Of a stretch of 64,000 bases of DNA, positions 35,620 to 43,608 are shown piece after piece. Source of the stretch: Planctomycetes bacterium syqfu (GTDB lineage Bacteria; Planctomycetota; Phycisphaerae; Phycisphaerales; Phycisphaeraceae); the NCBI GenBank assembly GCA_020974905.1, contig CP087563.1, positions 4,836,001 to 4,900,000 of the forward strand. Reading direction: 5' to 3'. The translations under genes were made by a program, and so were the position numbers. The notes under the pieces were generated by a model. It saw nothing but the letters and a program-made list of their open reading frames with translations. It made no database searches and was not told where the DNA came from. Every line of letters begins with the position of its first letter. Position 1 is the first letter of the stretch.

Positions 35620-35800
35620 AATTTCGGATTTTGGATTTCGAATTTCGGATTTGCGCAAGCGAAAATTGTTCACGCCTGTATTACACATGACAACTGGAAT
35701 GTCCAAAGGGGAGCAGTATGACCTCAAAGGGTACTTGTTTTCATGTGTCGACAAAAAACGCTTGCGCACATCCGAAATTCGAAATCCAAAATCCGAAATT
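35620..35800. repeat. long inverted repeat with 42-bp arms
   Basis: Arms at 35620-35661 and 35759-35800 are complementary over 42 bp with one mismatch, enclosing a 97-nt loop. The arms are built from TTCGGATTT/TTCGAATTTCGG words and end in GCGCAAGCG. A degenerate relative surrounds 1010-1158. It fills the gap between the divergent glycosyltransferase and prmC genes, ending 17 nt before the prmC start codon. Confidence 0.9.
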
Positions 35801-35817
35801 CACATACAATACGCGCT

Positions 35818-36687
35818 ATGAAACCTGCCCAAGTCTGGACAACACGGCGACTGCTCAACTGGACCACCGAGCATTTTGAAAAACGCAACATGGAGCATGC
35901 ACGTCTCTGTGCGGAGATGCTCCTGGCCCACGTACTGGGCGTGCAACGCATCAAGCTTTACATGGATCAGGATCGTCCTGCAACAGAACTTGAACGGGCT
36001 GCGTTTCGTGAACTCGTCGAACGTGCATCCAAAGACGAACCGGTGGACTACCTTGTCGGACATGCGCCGTTTTACGGGCTCACGTTCAAAGTCACACCCG
36101 CAACACTCATCCCCCGACCCAGCACCGAGACGATCATCGACCACGTGATCCGACACTGCCGCAACACGCCAGGCTTTGCTTCGCCGGTCATCGCGGACAT
36201 CGGCACGGGTAGCGGCATCATCGCAGTGACCTTAGCCAAGAACCTGCCCAAAGCCCATGTCGTCGCAACCGACATCAGCAGCGATGCATTAGCCGTTGCC
36301 AAAGAGAATGCGCAGAAAATTGGCGTTGCTGATCGCATTGAGTTTCATCAAGGTGATTTACTTTCGCCGGTCCTCAAGCATCGATTTGAGTATGTGATTT
36401 CCAACCCGCCTTACATCCCCGATCACGAATGGGATGATGTCGCGCCCAACGTCAAAGACTACGAACCGGTCACCGCGCTGCGCGGGGGCAAAGACGGTCT
36501 GCAATTTGTCCGTCCGCTGATCGAGCAAGCCAAACAGGTCTTAAACACCCCTGGCCAACTGCTCATCGAAATCGCCAGTTGCACCAAACTCGATGTCATG
36601 GATTTAGCCACCCAACACGGCTACAAAAACGTACAGGTGTTGGCGGACCACGAAAAGCTGCCACGGATTCTTGTGGCAGATGGGTGA
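35818..36687 (+). CDS. prmC: release-factor glutamine methyltransferase
   Basis: Methyltransferase of 289 residues that methylates the GGQ glutamine of peptide release factors RF1 and RF2. N-terminal helical domain 1-85 with YLVGHAPFYGLTF. SAM site DIGTGSGII at 127-135 and TDIS at 151-154. Catalytic NPPY at 196-199 in ISNPPYIPDHEW. C-terminal LIEIAS and PRILVADG are as expected. The ATG at 35818 follows directly on the long inverted repeat. No prfA is adjacent. Confidence 0.93.
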   Translation: MKPAQVWTTRRLLNWTTEHFEKRNMEHARLCAEMLLAHVLGVQRIKLYMDQDRPATELERAAFRELVERASKDEPVDYLVGHAPFYGLTFKVTPATLIPRPSTETIIDHVIRHCRNTPGFASPVIADIGTGSGIIAVTLAKNLPKAHVVATDISSDALAVAKENAQKIGVADRIEFHQGDLLSPVLKHRFEYVISNPPYIPDHEWDDVAPNVKDYEPVTALRGGKDGLQFVRPLIEQAKQVLNTPGQLLIEIASCTKLDVMDLATQHGYKNVQVLADHEKLPRILVADG

Positions 36688-36721
36688 GTGATTTGATGTT
36701 CGAATGGGGGGATTGATCTTG

Positions 36722-37051
36722 ATGGAATCAATCGATGAATTTTTAGCTTGGATATGTCGATTTGGCCCCATAGGTTTTGCTTGGCTGAGTTTTTCGATGA
36801 TCCATGACAAACACCATGAGGGATTGAACAAAATCTTATTCATACTATTTGCGTTGATTGGAATATGCTTGATCGCAAACCCCTATTGCTGGTTGGTGAT
36901 TCCTGATTTTCGAGTTTTTAATGTGAATTTTGAGACATGGATAATATGCCGTGCCTTGGTATATGTGATCTGTTTTGTTGTTGGTATTTTGGGTGTTGTG
37001 CTTGTTGATTTGGGATTCAGCCTAATTGGTGGTCGTTATTATGGCCCATGA
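36722..37051 (+). CDS. small membrane protein, PDF/GP family, member 1
   Basis: Protein of 109 residues with three hydrophobic segments. Between the second and third lies WLVIPDFRVF; the C-terminus is GGRYYGP. Both features recur in the two genes downstream, defining a local paralogue family with no recognised domain. AT-rich relative to prmC. The ATG at 36722 is preceded by GGGGGA; an ATG at 36704 would add six residues. Confidence 0.65.
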   Translation: MESIDEFLAWICRFGPIGFAWLSFSMIHDKHHEGLNKILFILFALIGICLIANPYCWLVIPDFRVFNVNFETWIICRALVYVICFVVGILGVVLVDLGFSLIGGRYYGP

Positions 37052-37096
37052 TGAATTGGAATGCTTGCCAAGTGAGATATATGACGGGGGATGATA

Positions 37097-37477
37097 ATGA
37101 GTACTTATGACTTATTGGTACGAATGACAATATTTCAAACTGCTACAGCAACTGCAGTAGTTTTGTTGTGTCTGTTTTTCCTCTTCAAGAGGCAATATCT
37201 GATTTTGCATGGTGTTCTACTTTTCTCAGCGTTATATCACAGCGTTGTTATGTGTCGCTACACATACGCTATTGTGCCGGATTTCAATTTTCTTAGCGGC
37301 AGGTATTATCTTTGGTATCTGATTAGATCGCTTCTCTATTGTGCTTGTTTAATCTCTGGCGGTTTATTGCTCAGAAGCAGTAAAAGTGTTGTGGTTAAAA
37401 TTCATTATGTATGCGCAGGCCTTGTGATTTTTGAATTGGCTTTGACACTTTTTATTGGGAAGTATATTGGCCCATAA
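37097..37477 (+). CDS. small membrane protein, PDF/GP family, member 2
   Basis: Protein of 126 residues, four hydrophobic segments. AIVPDFNFLSGRYY lies between segments 2 and 3 and the C-terminus is IGKYIGP. The start at 37097 has a GGGGGA site. It lies 45 nt after member 1 on the same strand. Function unknown; membrane location is inferred from hydrophobicity. Confidence 0.65.
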   Translation: MSTYDLLVRMTIFQTATATAVVLLCLFFLFKRQYLILHGVLLFSALYHSVVMCRYTYAIVPDFNFLSGRYYLWYLIRSLLYCACLISGGLLLRSSKSVVVKIHYVCAGLVIFELALTLFIGKYIGP

Positions 37478-37621
37478 ATAAAAAGAAACCGAGCTGTGCT
37501 CGGACTGGACTGACACAGACCAGCTCGCTGATGGCGTGGGGCGTGTTCAATTGATACAACAAGCGAGTCAAGCGTAACGTCACGGTTTTATCGAAAATAG
37601 ATGAGAGATATTATTCGGGGG

Positions 37622-37996
37622 ATGATGATGGGAATCTTGCACATTTATGGAATCGTTGTGGGGTTATTCCCGTGGTTGATGTGCGGTTTGGCGCTGATCT
37701 ATTTTGTAGTAAAAGTTGATGTTGCTCTCCATTTGTTTTTGCTCCCATTTTTTATCTTGTTGGGAGTGTATCCATTATTCAGTTTTTTTATTGTGCCGGA
37801 TTTTGAATTCGTGAGATACCACTCCGGTTTCTTCCTGATACTCAGAATGGTGAGCCGACTGATGTGTTTAGGATTCTGTGTTCTAAATGTGATGTTCAAA
37901 TCGCGGTGGCTCAAATACGGGTATTCGATTTTGCTCGGTGTGATTCTAACTGACTGTTTTCTGTCACTATTGTTTGGCCGATATATTGGGCCGTAA
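37622..37996 (+). CDS. small membrane protein, PDF/GP family, member 3
   Basis: About 122-124 residues, four hydrophobic segments. FFIVPDFEFVRY lies between segments 2 and 3, and the C-terminus is FGRYIGP. Three consecutive ATGs (37622, 37625, 37628) follow TTATTCGGGGGA; any could be the start. The gap before it (37478-37621) contains a small hairpin CCGAGCTGTGCTCGG and no gene. Function unknown. Confidence 0.62.
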   Translation: MMMGILHIYGIVVGLFPWLMCGLALIYFVVKVDVALHLFLLPFFILLGVYPLFSFFIVPDFEFVRYHSGFFLILRMVSRLMCLGFCVLNVMFKSRWLKYGYSILLGVILTDCFLSLLFGRYIGP

Positions 37997-38433
37997 AAAT
38001 TTTGTGACCCTTGTCAGGGGTGCTGTGCTACTCGCAGACTATGTCTGCTGCGTTGCTCTCACCCCTCACCCACCCCCCGGACCCCGCAAAGACATTTAAG
38101 ACAGTTGTATTGAATTTTGTGCTGTTTGAGTCGCCAGCCCCCCAAACCCCCGCCCGACCCCTGGAAGGGCAGGGCCTTGCTGCAAGACCGTAAATTTCGG
38201 GTTGATTTTGTACCATTTTGGGTAAATCGCATCATGTCGACTTTGTCTTGACTTCGTGTCCTTCGTGCTCTTCGTGACTTCGTGTTAAAAATCAAACCGA
38301 TCAATGATCGTAGGTGTTTTAAGTTTGGTGTTGGCGATTGTGACAAATATTAATTTTTCAAGGCACCCCTGGGGTTGAAACCCCAAGGCTTTAATGTGCA
38401 GTCGGGGCCAACCGGCGGTATGGGGGATGGACA
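37997..38433. other. intergenic gap with dispersed repeat words
   Basis: Starting near 38055, this gap contains CCCCCCGGACCCCGC and, near 38160, GGAAGGGCAGGGCCTTGCTG, both resembling parts of the large inverted repeat at 55617-56064. CTTCGTGTCCTTCGTGCTCT words lie near 38250, and a hairpin GGGGTTGAAACCCC near 38369. It looks like an accumulation of repeat fragments without a gene. Confidence 0.55.
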
Positions 38434-38473
38434 TAAAAAAACAACGCCGCCGAGTTATTGCCTCGGCGGCGTG
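38434..38473 (-). terminator. rho-independent terminator of dnaA
   Basis: On the minus strand the 10-bp stem CGCCGCCGAG/CTCGGCGGCG is followed by TTGTTTTTTT. It lies about 175 nt after the dnaA stop. Confidence 0.85.
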
Positions 38474-38648
38474 TTCACCTCCCTGTGATTCGTTACTCCA
38501 AACTCAGTCTCTCAACCCGTCTCGTGCCTCACAGGTGTTGGATGTTCAACCGGCGTTTTAACCTGGACCCAACGCCGGTCACATCCAGTGGTGCTAACGG
38601 TGCGACTCTCCCCATGCTTTGGTATTCACTGGGGAAAGGTTCCGGGGG

Positions 38649-40142
38649 TTAGCCGACGCGGTAAATGGCTTGTCGGCAGCGTTCAATCATCTCCGACAAA
38701 GGCATCAATGTGCCTGCTGCGGGATGGATCAGGGATTCGTCTTTTTTGAGTTGTTCAGCCAATCGCTTGGCAGCAGCAACGACACTGGAATGACTCGAAC
38801 GCTTGATCGCACGAGCGATTTCAGGAAAACTCATCGAGGTCATCTCACGGGCCAAATGCACCATGATGTTGCGGCCTAAGACGATGTCGCGATGACGACC
38901 CGGGCCGTTGACCTGCACGCGGTCGATGGCCAATTGCTCGCAGACCACATCCGCAATGCTGTCAAAGTGAACAATGCGATTGACACGGGTTTGACGCTCG
39001 GATGCAAAGGTCTGATTGACCACTGCTGGGCCGATGGCAACAGGGCCGGATTGGCCGTTACGGTGAATCAATGTTGCCATGGCATGCACGCGGGTGAGTG
39101 CGCCTTCAATCTCACGCACCGAGCCAATACAACGGGCAGCAATGAGTTGGATGGCCGCTTCGTTGAGCAGCATGTTCCGACGTTGCGCCAAAGCGACAAT
39201 GATCTTGGATCGCGTTGCCAGGTCCGGTTCGTGAACCTGCACCACCATGCCTTTGACACAACGGCTGGTCAGTGATTCGGAGAACTGCTCGATGAACTTG
39301 GGATGACTGTCGGAAGCGAGCACGACTTTTGAGCCCGCCAATTCCAGTGCATCAAAGCAGTGTAAAAACTCCTGCTGGGTTGCCTGCTTGTTGGCAATGA
39401 AGTCGATGTCATCAATGCAGAGCATTTCAAGGCGACGCATCTTACGACGGAAGCCATCGACCTTGTTGGTGCGGACCGCGGTGAGAAATTCGTTGGTGAA
39501 CGCTTCGCCGGTGACATACATCACGCGAGCGTCTTTGTCCTGATCGAGCATTTGATTGCAGATGCCTTGGAGTAAGTGCGTCTTACCCAGGCCACATCCG
39601 CCGAAGACGAAGAGCGGACCAGCGTGTTGTTCCTGGGTGGGATCGGTCATGCCTTTGGCTGCTGCGTAGGCCAGTTCGTTACTCGGGCCGACGACGAAGT
39701 CATCAAGCTTGTAACGCAGGTTCCACGGGCGACGTGACGGGCGTGAGATGGATGAGGGCACTGCACGGCTGATGAGAGGCACCTTGGTGTCCAAGGCTTG
39801 CTGGGCCTGTGTGACAGCCTGTTGTGCGGGACTGGTGCGCGGTGATGCGTCAAACAACTCCGGGCGAATTTGGATATCCAGTTCGACGCTGCTTCCCAGT
39901 TCACCTTCTGCTGCCAATTGGATTTGGCCCATGAACTGTTTACCGATGCGTCGTGCGACAAACTCGCTGGGCACTGCCAGGTTGAGCTTGTCGGTGTTTT
40001 CGTCATATTGAAGTTTTGCTGCCTTGGGGAACCATAAGTCCACCTTCCATTGTCCCAGTTGGTGTGCCAGTCGCTCGGCAATGCGAGCGCAAACGGATTG
40101 CGCCGTCGTGGTAGCTGTCACGAATCCCTCTATTCCGTGCAT
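38649..40142 (-). CDS. dnaA: chromosomal replication initiator DnaA
   Basis: AAA+ initiator of 497 residues. Domain I is about 1-90; linker 95-140; AAA+ domain with FGGCGLGKTHLLQ (about 180-192, Walker A), LCIDDIDFI (Walker B) and the sensor ASDSHP; domain IV from about 395. The DNA-binding signature, usually GRDHTTV, reads RSSHSSV at about 448-454, with Ser where the base-contacting Thr residues normally lie. The preceding block is GRNIMVHLAREMTSMSFPEIARA. Variant DnaA boxes lie upstream at 40510-40640. No dnaN, recF or gyrB is linked. Confidence 0.93.
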   Translation of the reverse strand: MHGIEGFVTATTTAQSVCARIAERLAHQLGQWKVDLWFPKAAKLQYDENTDKLNLAVPSEFVARRIGKQFMGQIQLAAEGELGSSVELDIQIRPELFDASPRTSPAQQAVTQAQQALDTKVPLISRAVPSSISRPSRRPWNLRYKLDDFVVGPSNELAYAAAKGMTDPTQEQHAGPLFVFGGCGLGKTHLLQGICNQMLDQDKDARVMYVTGEAFTNEFLTAVRTNKVDGFRRKMRRLEMLCIDDIDFIANKQATQQEFLHCFDALELAGSKVVLASDSHPKFIEQFSESLTSRCVKGMVVQVHEPDLATRSKIIVALAQRRNMLLNEAAIQLIAARCIGSVREIEGALTRVHAMATLIHRNGQSGPVAIGPAVVNQTFASERQTRVNRIVHFDSIADVVCEQLAIDRVQVNGPGRHRDIVLGRNIMVHLAREMTSMSFPEIARAIKRSSHSSVVAAAKRLAEQLKKDESLIHPAAGTLMPLSEMIERCRQAIYRVG

Positions 40143-40669
40143 GACGCCGCAGGCCTCATGCCTGTGACGTGTTTATACGTGTGAACTGTTGGGGTGGCAG
40201 TGGCCAAGGTTCCCAACACCGATAGGATCCGTCCAACCCCTACTGGCCAGAAAGACCAGGCAGGAGCAACACATTGCAAGTTGTTTGATGCACTTGCTCA
40301 GACTGGCAATGACACCCCGGGAATCCCCGAATCGAAAAAAAATATGATCAATTGCCTTGTGCTTACCAGTTGTGTTATGCAGCATTCCTTTGCCACTGGT
40401 TGCAAGATAAATCTCCGGGGCGTGTGATTCAACTACCTCGGAAGGTGGGTTTGGGCCTTGACATTGTTTAGCCATTGTTAAACACGAGGTTTGCGCGCCC
40501 AAGGAAAATTTATCCACGAGTTATTGGGGATAACTGTGTGGAATGTGGAAAAAAAGAAGTGCGATTTTAAGTCGTGAATTGACGGTGTGATGAAGGTATT
40601 CCACAAGGCGTGGGGATAAGTTTGAGTGCGTTGGGGATAAGTGGATTAAAGTCGGTACACTGATGTGCG
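40143..40669. other. candidate replication origin (oriC) upstream of dnaA
   Basis: This 527-nt divergent gap contains TTATCCACG at 40510-40518 and three copies of TGGGGATAA (complement TTATCCCCA) at 40525-40533, 40611-40619 and 40632-40640. Each differs from the bacterial consensus TTATCCACA by one base. A purine-rich run (GTGGAAAAAAAGAAG, about 40545-40559) and short AT-rich sequence lie among them. Cluster plus dnaA linkage makes an origin likely; part may serve dnaA autoregulation instead. Confidence 0.65.
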
Positions 40670-41383
40670 ATGGCAAACCGGGATCACATTCTGCTTTGGG
40701 CAAAGTACCCGCGGACTCACCTGCTATTCACAACACCATTCATTTTGCCAGTTGTGATTGGGTTTGTGGTATGTGTCGTGGGTCTGATGGATCACACACT
40801 TGGTACGGGGTATTTCAATCTGGCGATCTGTGGCAAAATATGGCTTGGTTCAATCCCCTTTGTACTGATTTGGTTGGTTCTCTACTTTGTCTTGATCGTG
40901 CCGGTGATTCGTAAGCGTTTTATCTCCAGTCGACATTCTGTGCCTGATTATGATTTTCAATCAGCTATCGAGACGTATCAGTTGCGCACGACCCGGAACG
41001 AATCGAACAGTGTGATGACAGGGGGACAAGATGCTGCTGGTCAGAGAATTCAGTATATCCCCGGTCATGTGGCACTTATCCCACCTGATTTTATCTTAGC
41101 GGGGCGTATCGCATTGGCAGAATTGCTTTCCATCGATCCGATGCTGATTCATGCTGAAGATGACTGTCGCACACTTGATGGTTTAGCTCATTTCCCGGAT
41201 GCCAACTCATTCGTTGAAAAGCTGCTGTTTCATCTGGGTATGACTGACAAAATATTGATCAAACAATACCAACAGCAATTTGCACAACACATCGCTCGTC
41301 AAGTCCAAACCGTGCCTGATTTGCTCATTGAATCGTGGTATCTGTTCAATCAACAGTTCCCTGGAATGTTTGCTGGGCGGTAA
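40670..41383 (+). CDS. membrane protein of unknown function next to dnaA
   Basis: Protein of 237 residues. Two transmembrane helices lie at about 20-42 and 58-80, with little in between. The C-terminal 150 residues are probably cytoplasmic, with helical content (LLSIDPMLIHAEDD, FVEKLLFHLGMTDK, QYQQQFAQHIARQVQTVPDLLIESW). The arrangement resembles small two-helix anchors, but no family is recognised. It is transcribed away from dnaA across the candidate origin. The ATG at 40670 lies close to the last DnaA box. Confidence 0.65.
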   Translation: MANRDHILLWAKYPRTHLLFTTPFILPVVIGFVVCVVGLMDHTLGTGYFNLAICGKIWLGSIPFVLIWLVLYFVLIVPVIRKRFISSRHSVPDYDFQSAIETYQLRTTRNESNSVMTGGQDAAGQRIQYIPGHVALIPPDFILAGRIALAELLSIDPMLIHAEDDCRTLDGLAHFPDANSFVEKLLFHLGMTDKILIKQYQQQFAQHIARQVQTVPDLLIESWYLFNQQFPGMFAGR

Positions 41384-41417
41384 ATGAATCGGCAATCTTT
41401 GAGATAATAAATCGTGA

Positions 41418-41446
41418 TGTAAACAATTAACCAAATTTTGTTTACA
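41418..41446. promoter_or_regulatory. palindromic operator upstream of GntR/LacI regulator
   Basis: TGTAAACAA at 41418-41426 and TTGTTTACA at 41438-41446 are perfect inverted arms with an 11-nt spacer, about 105 nt before the regulator start. A second inverted repeat, AAAAACC-AAC-GGTTTTT (41518-41534), lies 17 nt before the start. Either could bind the regulator itself; this is position-based inference. Confidence 0.5.
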
Positions 41447-41551
41447 AGTTTCTATGGTCGATTGTCTGCGTCATCTGATTGACTCTGTGGTTCTAAATGA
41501 ATACCATTTTAAAACCAAAAAACCAACGGTTTTTATGAATGGAATGCAGCT

Positions 41552-42688
41552 TTGACCACGATTTCAAACACCACCGAATATGCCTTGTCCAAGCTCCAGG
41601 AGATGCTCAAACAGGGGCATTGGCCGGCGGGGGAGTTGCTGCCTTCGGAACGGCGGATTGCTTCGGATCTGAATGTTTCACGCACGCCGCTGCGCGCTGC
41701 TTTGATCGAGCTGACCCGGCGGGGCCAACTCAAGCGCAATGAGCCGCGCGGCTATCTTGTGGTCGGCGATGAAACCCAGGCACTCACGCCCATGTCTCAG
41801 ACCATCGGCATTCTTACTTACAAAGATGCTGCCAACTGGGAGCCCAACGCCTCAGCAGACCGCATTGAATACAGCGTCCGCAAGCAAGTGGTCGAGCAAG
41901 GTTCGCACTTGATTCAGTTCAATCCTGATAATGTCGACGAGGCCACCATTCAGTGGATCAAACAGCAGAAACTCTCGGGCATTATCGCAACGCATGAACT
42001 GGCGCAGAGTGATGCCGGTAAAGCCATCCTCAATCAACTCAAGCAACGTCATGTTCCTGTCGTGGTGCATGGTAATTCGCCTTGTCTGGCATCCTTTGAT
42101 CGTGTGTTCGTCGATCAGCAGCAGGGGATGTACGCGATGACAAACTGGTTGCTTGAACAAGGGTGTCAGAAAATCCTCCGACTGTGGGGGAACATGGCCC
42201 CTGATGTCTACTGGCTGAAAATGCGTAACGCCGGTTTCGAGCAGGCATGCAAAGAGCACAACATCACACCAACGCCCGTTCTGCATTGGCCTAAGCAACC
42301 AGTGATGAACGAGGAGCATCCTGCATCACTGCGCGAGATGCTTGGACGCTGGATTGCAAGCTATTTGGCGGAGCGTTTGAAGAATGGTGAGACATTTGAT
42401 GCCATCGTCTGTATCTCCGACGCCATCCTGCAGGCCACGGCACGTGCGTGTGAGATTCTGGGCATTGACCCGAATTCGGATCTGAAAATATGCGGCTTTG
42501 ACAACGTCTGGCATCGTCGCTGGCCGAGTCATGGACCATTGAAACATCCCGTTGCCGACGTTGATACACAACCCGATGCCACCGGCCAGGCCATGGTTGA
42601 ATTGCTCCTGGAGCGCATCAGTGGTGCGCTGCCTGCTGAGCCACAACTGGTCATGGTCCAACCCAAGCTCGTGATTACAGGACAGTGA
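41552..42688 (+). CDS. GntR-type regulator with LacI-like sensor domain
   Basis: Transcription regulator of 378 residues. The winged-helix GntR DNA-binding domain is about 5-72 (LPSERRIASDLNVSRTPLRAALIELTRRGQL, PRGYLV). The rest (about 82-375) is a periplasmic-binding-protein-like sugar sensor as in LacI and AraR, with IGILTY, GIIATHEL, VPVVVHGN, VDQQQGMYAMTNWLLEQG, DAIVCISDAILQATARACEILGI and LKICGFDN. It starts at TTG 41552; the nearest upstream ATGs are out of frame, and the next in-frame ATG would cut the helix-turn-helix. Linked pseudopilin and glycosidase genes suggest control of polysaccharide use. Confidence 0.85.
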   Translation: MTTISNTTEYALSKLQEMLKQGHWPAGELLPSERRIASDLNVSRTPLRAALIELTRRGQLKRNEPRGYLVVGDETQALTPMSQTIGILTYKDAANWEPNASADRIEYSVRKQVVEQGSHLIQFNPDNVDEATIQWIKQQKLSGIIATHELAQSDAGKAILNQLKQRHVPVVVHGNSPCLASFDRVFVDQQQGMYAMTNWLLEQGCQKILRLWGNMAPDVYWLKMRNAGFEQACKEHNITPTPVLHWPKQPVMNEEHPASLREMLGRWIASYLAERLKNGETFDAIVCISDAILQATARACEILGIDPNSDLKICGFDNVWHRRWPSHGPLKHPVADVDTQPDATGQAMVELLLERISGALPAEPQLVMVQPKLVITGQ

Positions 42689-42690
42689 AC

Positions 42691-43512
42691 ATGCAGCACA
42701 AACCCAACTCTCAATCGCGCGGTTTTACCTTGATCGAATTGTTGGTGGTGATCTCGATCATCGCGCTACTGATTTCGATTTTACTTCCCGCATTGCGTGC
42801 CGCCCGTGATGTTTCGCGGAACATGGCCTGCATGAGTCAGCTTAAGCAGATTCAACTTGCTGCCACCATGTATATCTCTGATTTCAAGGGTGTTTTGCCC
42901 GGTTGGAATCTGAACAACCCAACTCAGTCCAACTGGCATCACAGCATCGCGTCGTATCTCAATGCCCATGTTGATATCAACACCGAGGCAGGCCGTAACG
43001 TCCCGATTTACCAATGCCCGCAAGGGACATCGGAGTTTGGTTTACCCAACCAGAACGCGTCATGGTGGGCCAATCGCATGCAGACCAACTACACCATTGC
43101 GTATCTCTCCAGTTGTTCCAAGGCAAGCATAACCGCAAACTCCAATGATGATCACTTTGGCAGTTACCAGTATCTGAATCAGAACCGCTTGCCATCTCCG
43201 TCGGAGTTTGTTTTGTTTGCTGATGCGTTACCCGGTGGCGTGCTTGGGCCGGACAACAGTACCTATGGTTATCACTGGTATTTTGAACGCACGCTGATTT
43301 CCAAGTCTGCCAGCGAGCAATTGTCGCGCATGCGGATGTTGGCGTTCCGACATATGTCTACGAGTATTTTTGTGGGTGAAGATCCCAATGCCAATCTCAA
43401 TGGTGCATTTCTTGATGGCCATGTCAAAACCATGAACATGGACAGCTTTGCCAAGACCAATGCAACCGAGAAAAACTACATCGCGCTGGGGTACAGTGCT
43501 TCATTTTATTGA
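42691..43512 (+). CDS. pseudopilin-like protein with canonical DGH motif
   Basis: Protein of 273 residues. RGFTLIELLVVISIIALLIS is a standard type II secretion/type IV pilin N-terminus with Gly at -1 and Glu at +5. The later region has LPALRAARDVSRNMACMSQLKQIQLAATMY, LPSPSEFVLFADA, and GAFLDGHVKTM near the C-terminus, the DGH block of H-X9-DG planctomycete pseudopilins. Unlike the eight-member local family it is canonical. It starts two nucleotides after the regulator stop (ATG 42691), so the two are probably co-transcribed. The role is unknown; such proteins often adjoin glycosidases in this phylum. Confidence 0.82.
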   Translation: MQHKPNSQSRGFTLIELLVVISIIALLISILLPALRAARDVSRNMACMSQLKQIQLAATMYISDFKGVLPGWNLNNPTQSNWHHSIASYLNAHVDINTEAGRNVPIYQCPQGTSEFGLPNQNASWWANRMQTNYTIAYLSSCSKASITANSNDDHFGSYQYLNQNRLPSPSEFVLFADALPGGVLGPDNSTYGYHWYFERTLISKSASEQLSRMRMLAFRHMSTSIFVGEDPNANLNGAFLDGHVKTMNMDSFAKTNATEKNYIALGYSASFY

Positions 43513-43608
43513 TCGCTTCATGACACGAATGCTTCGAGCAATGTCACAGAGCATTTCGCAAACTTTCATCATCACCATTGACCATCAAGCCGTATGACAG
43601 GACACACC

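Noticed and set aside
35620-35800. CRISPR array
   Set aside because: The repeats are inverted arms with one loop, not direct repeats with regular unique spacers. No cas genes are present.
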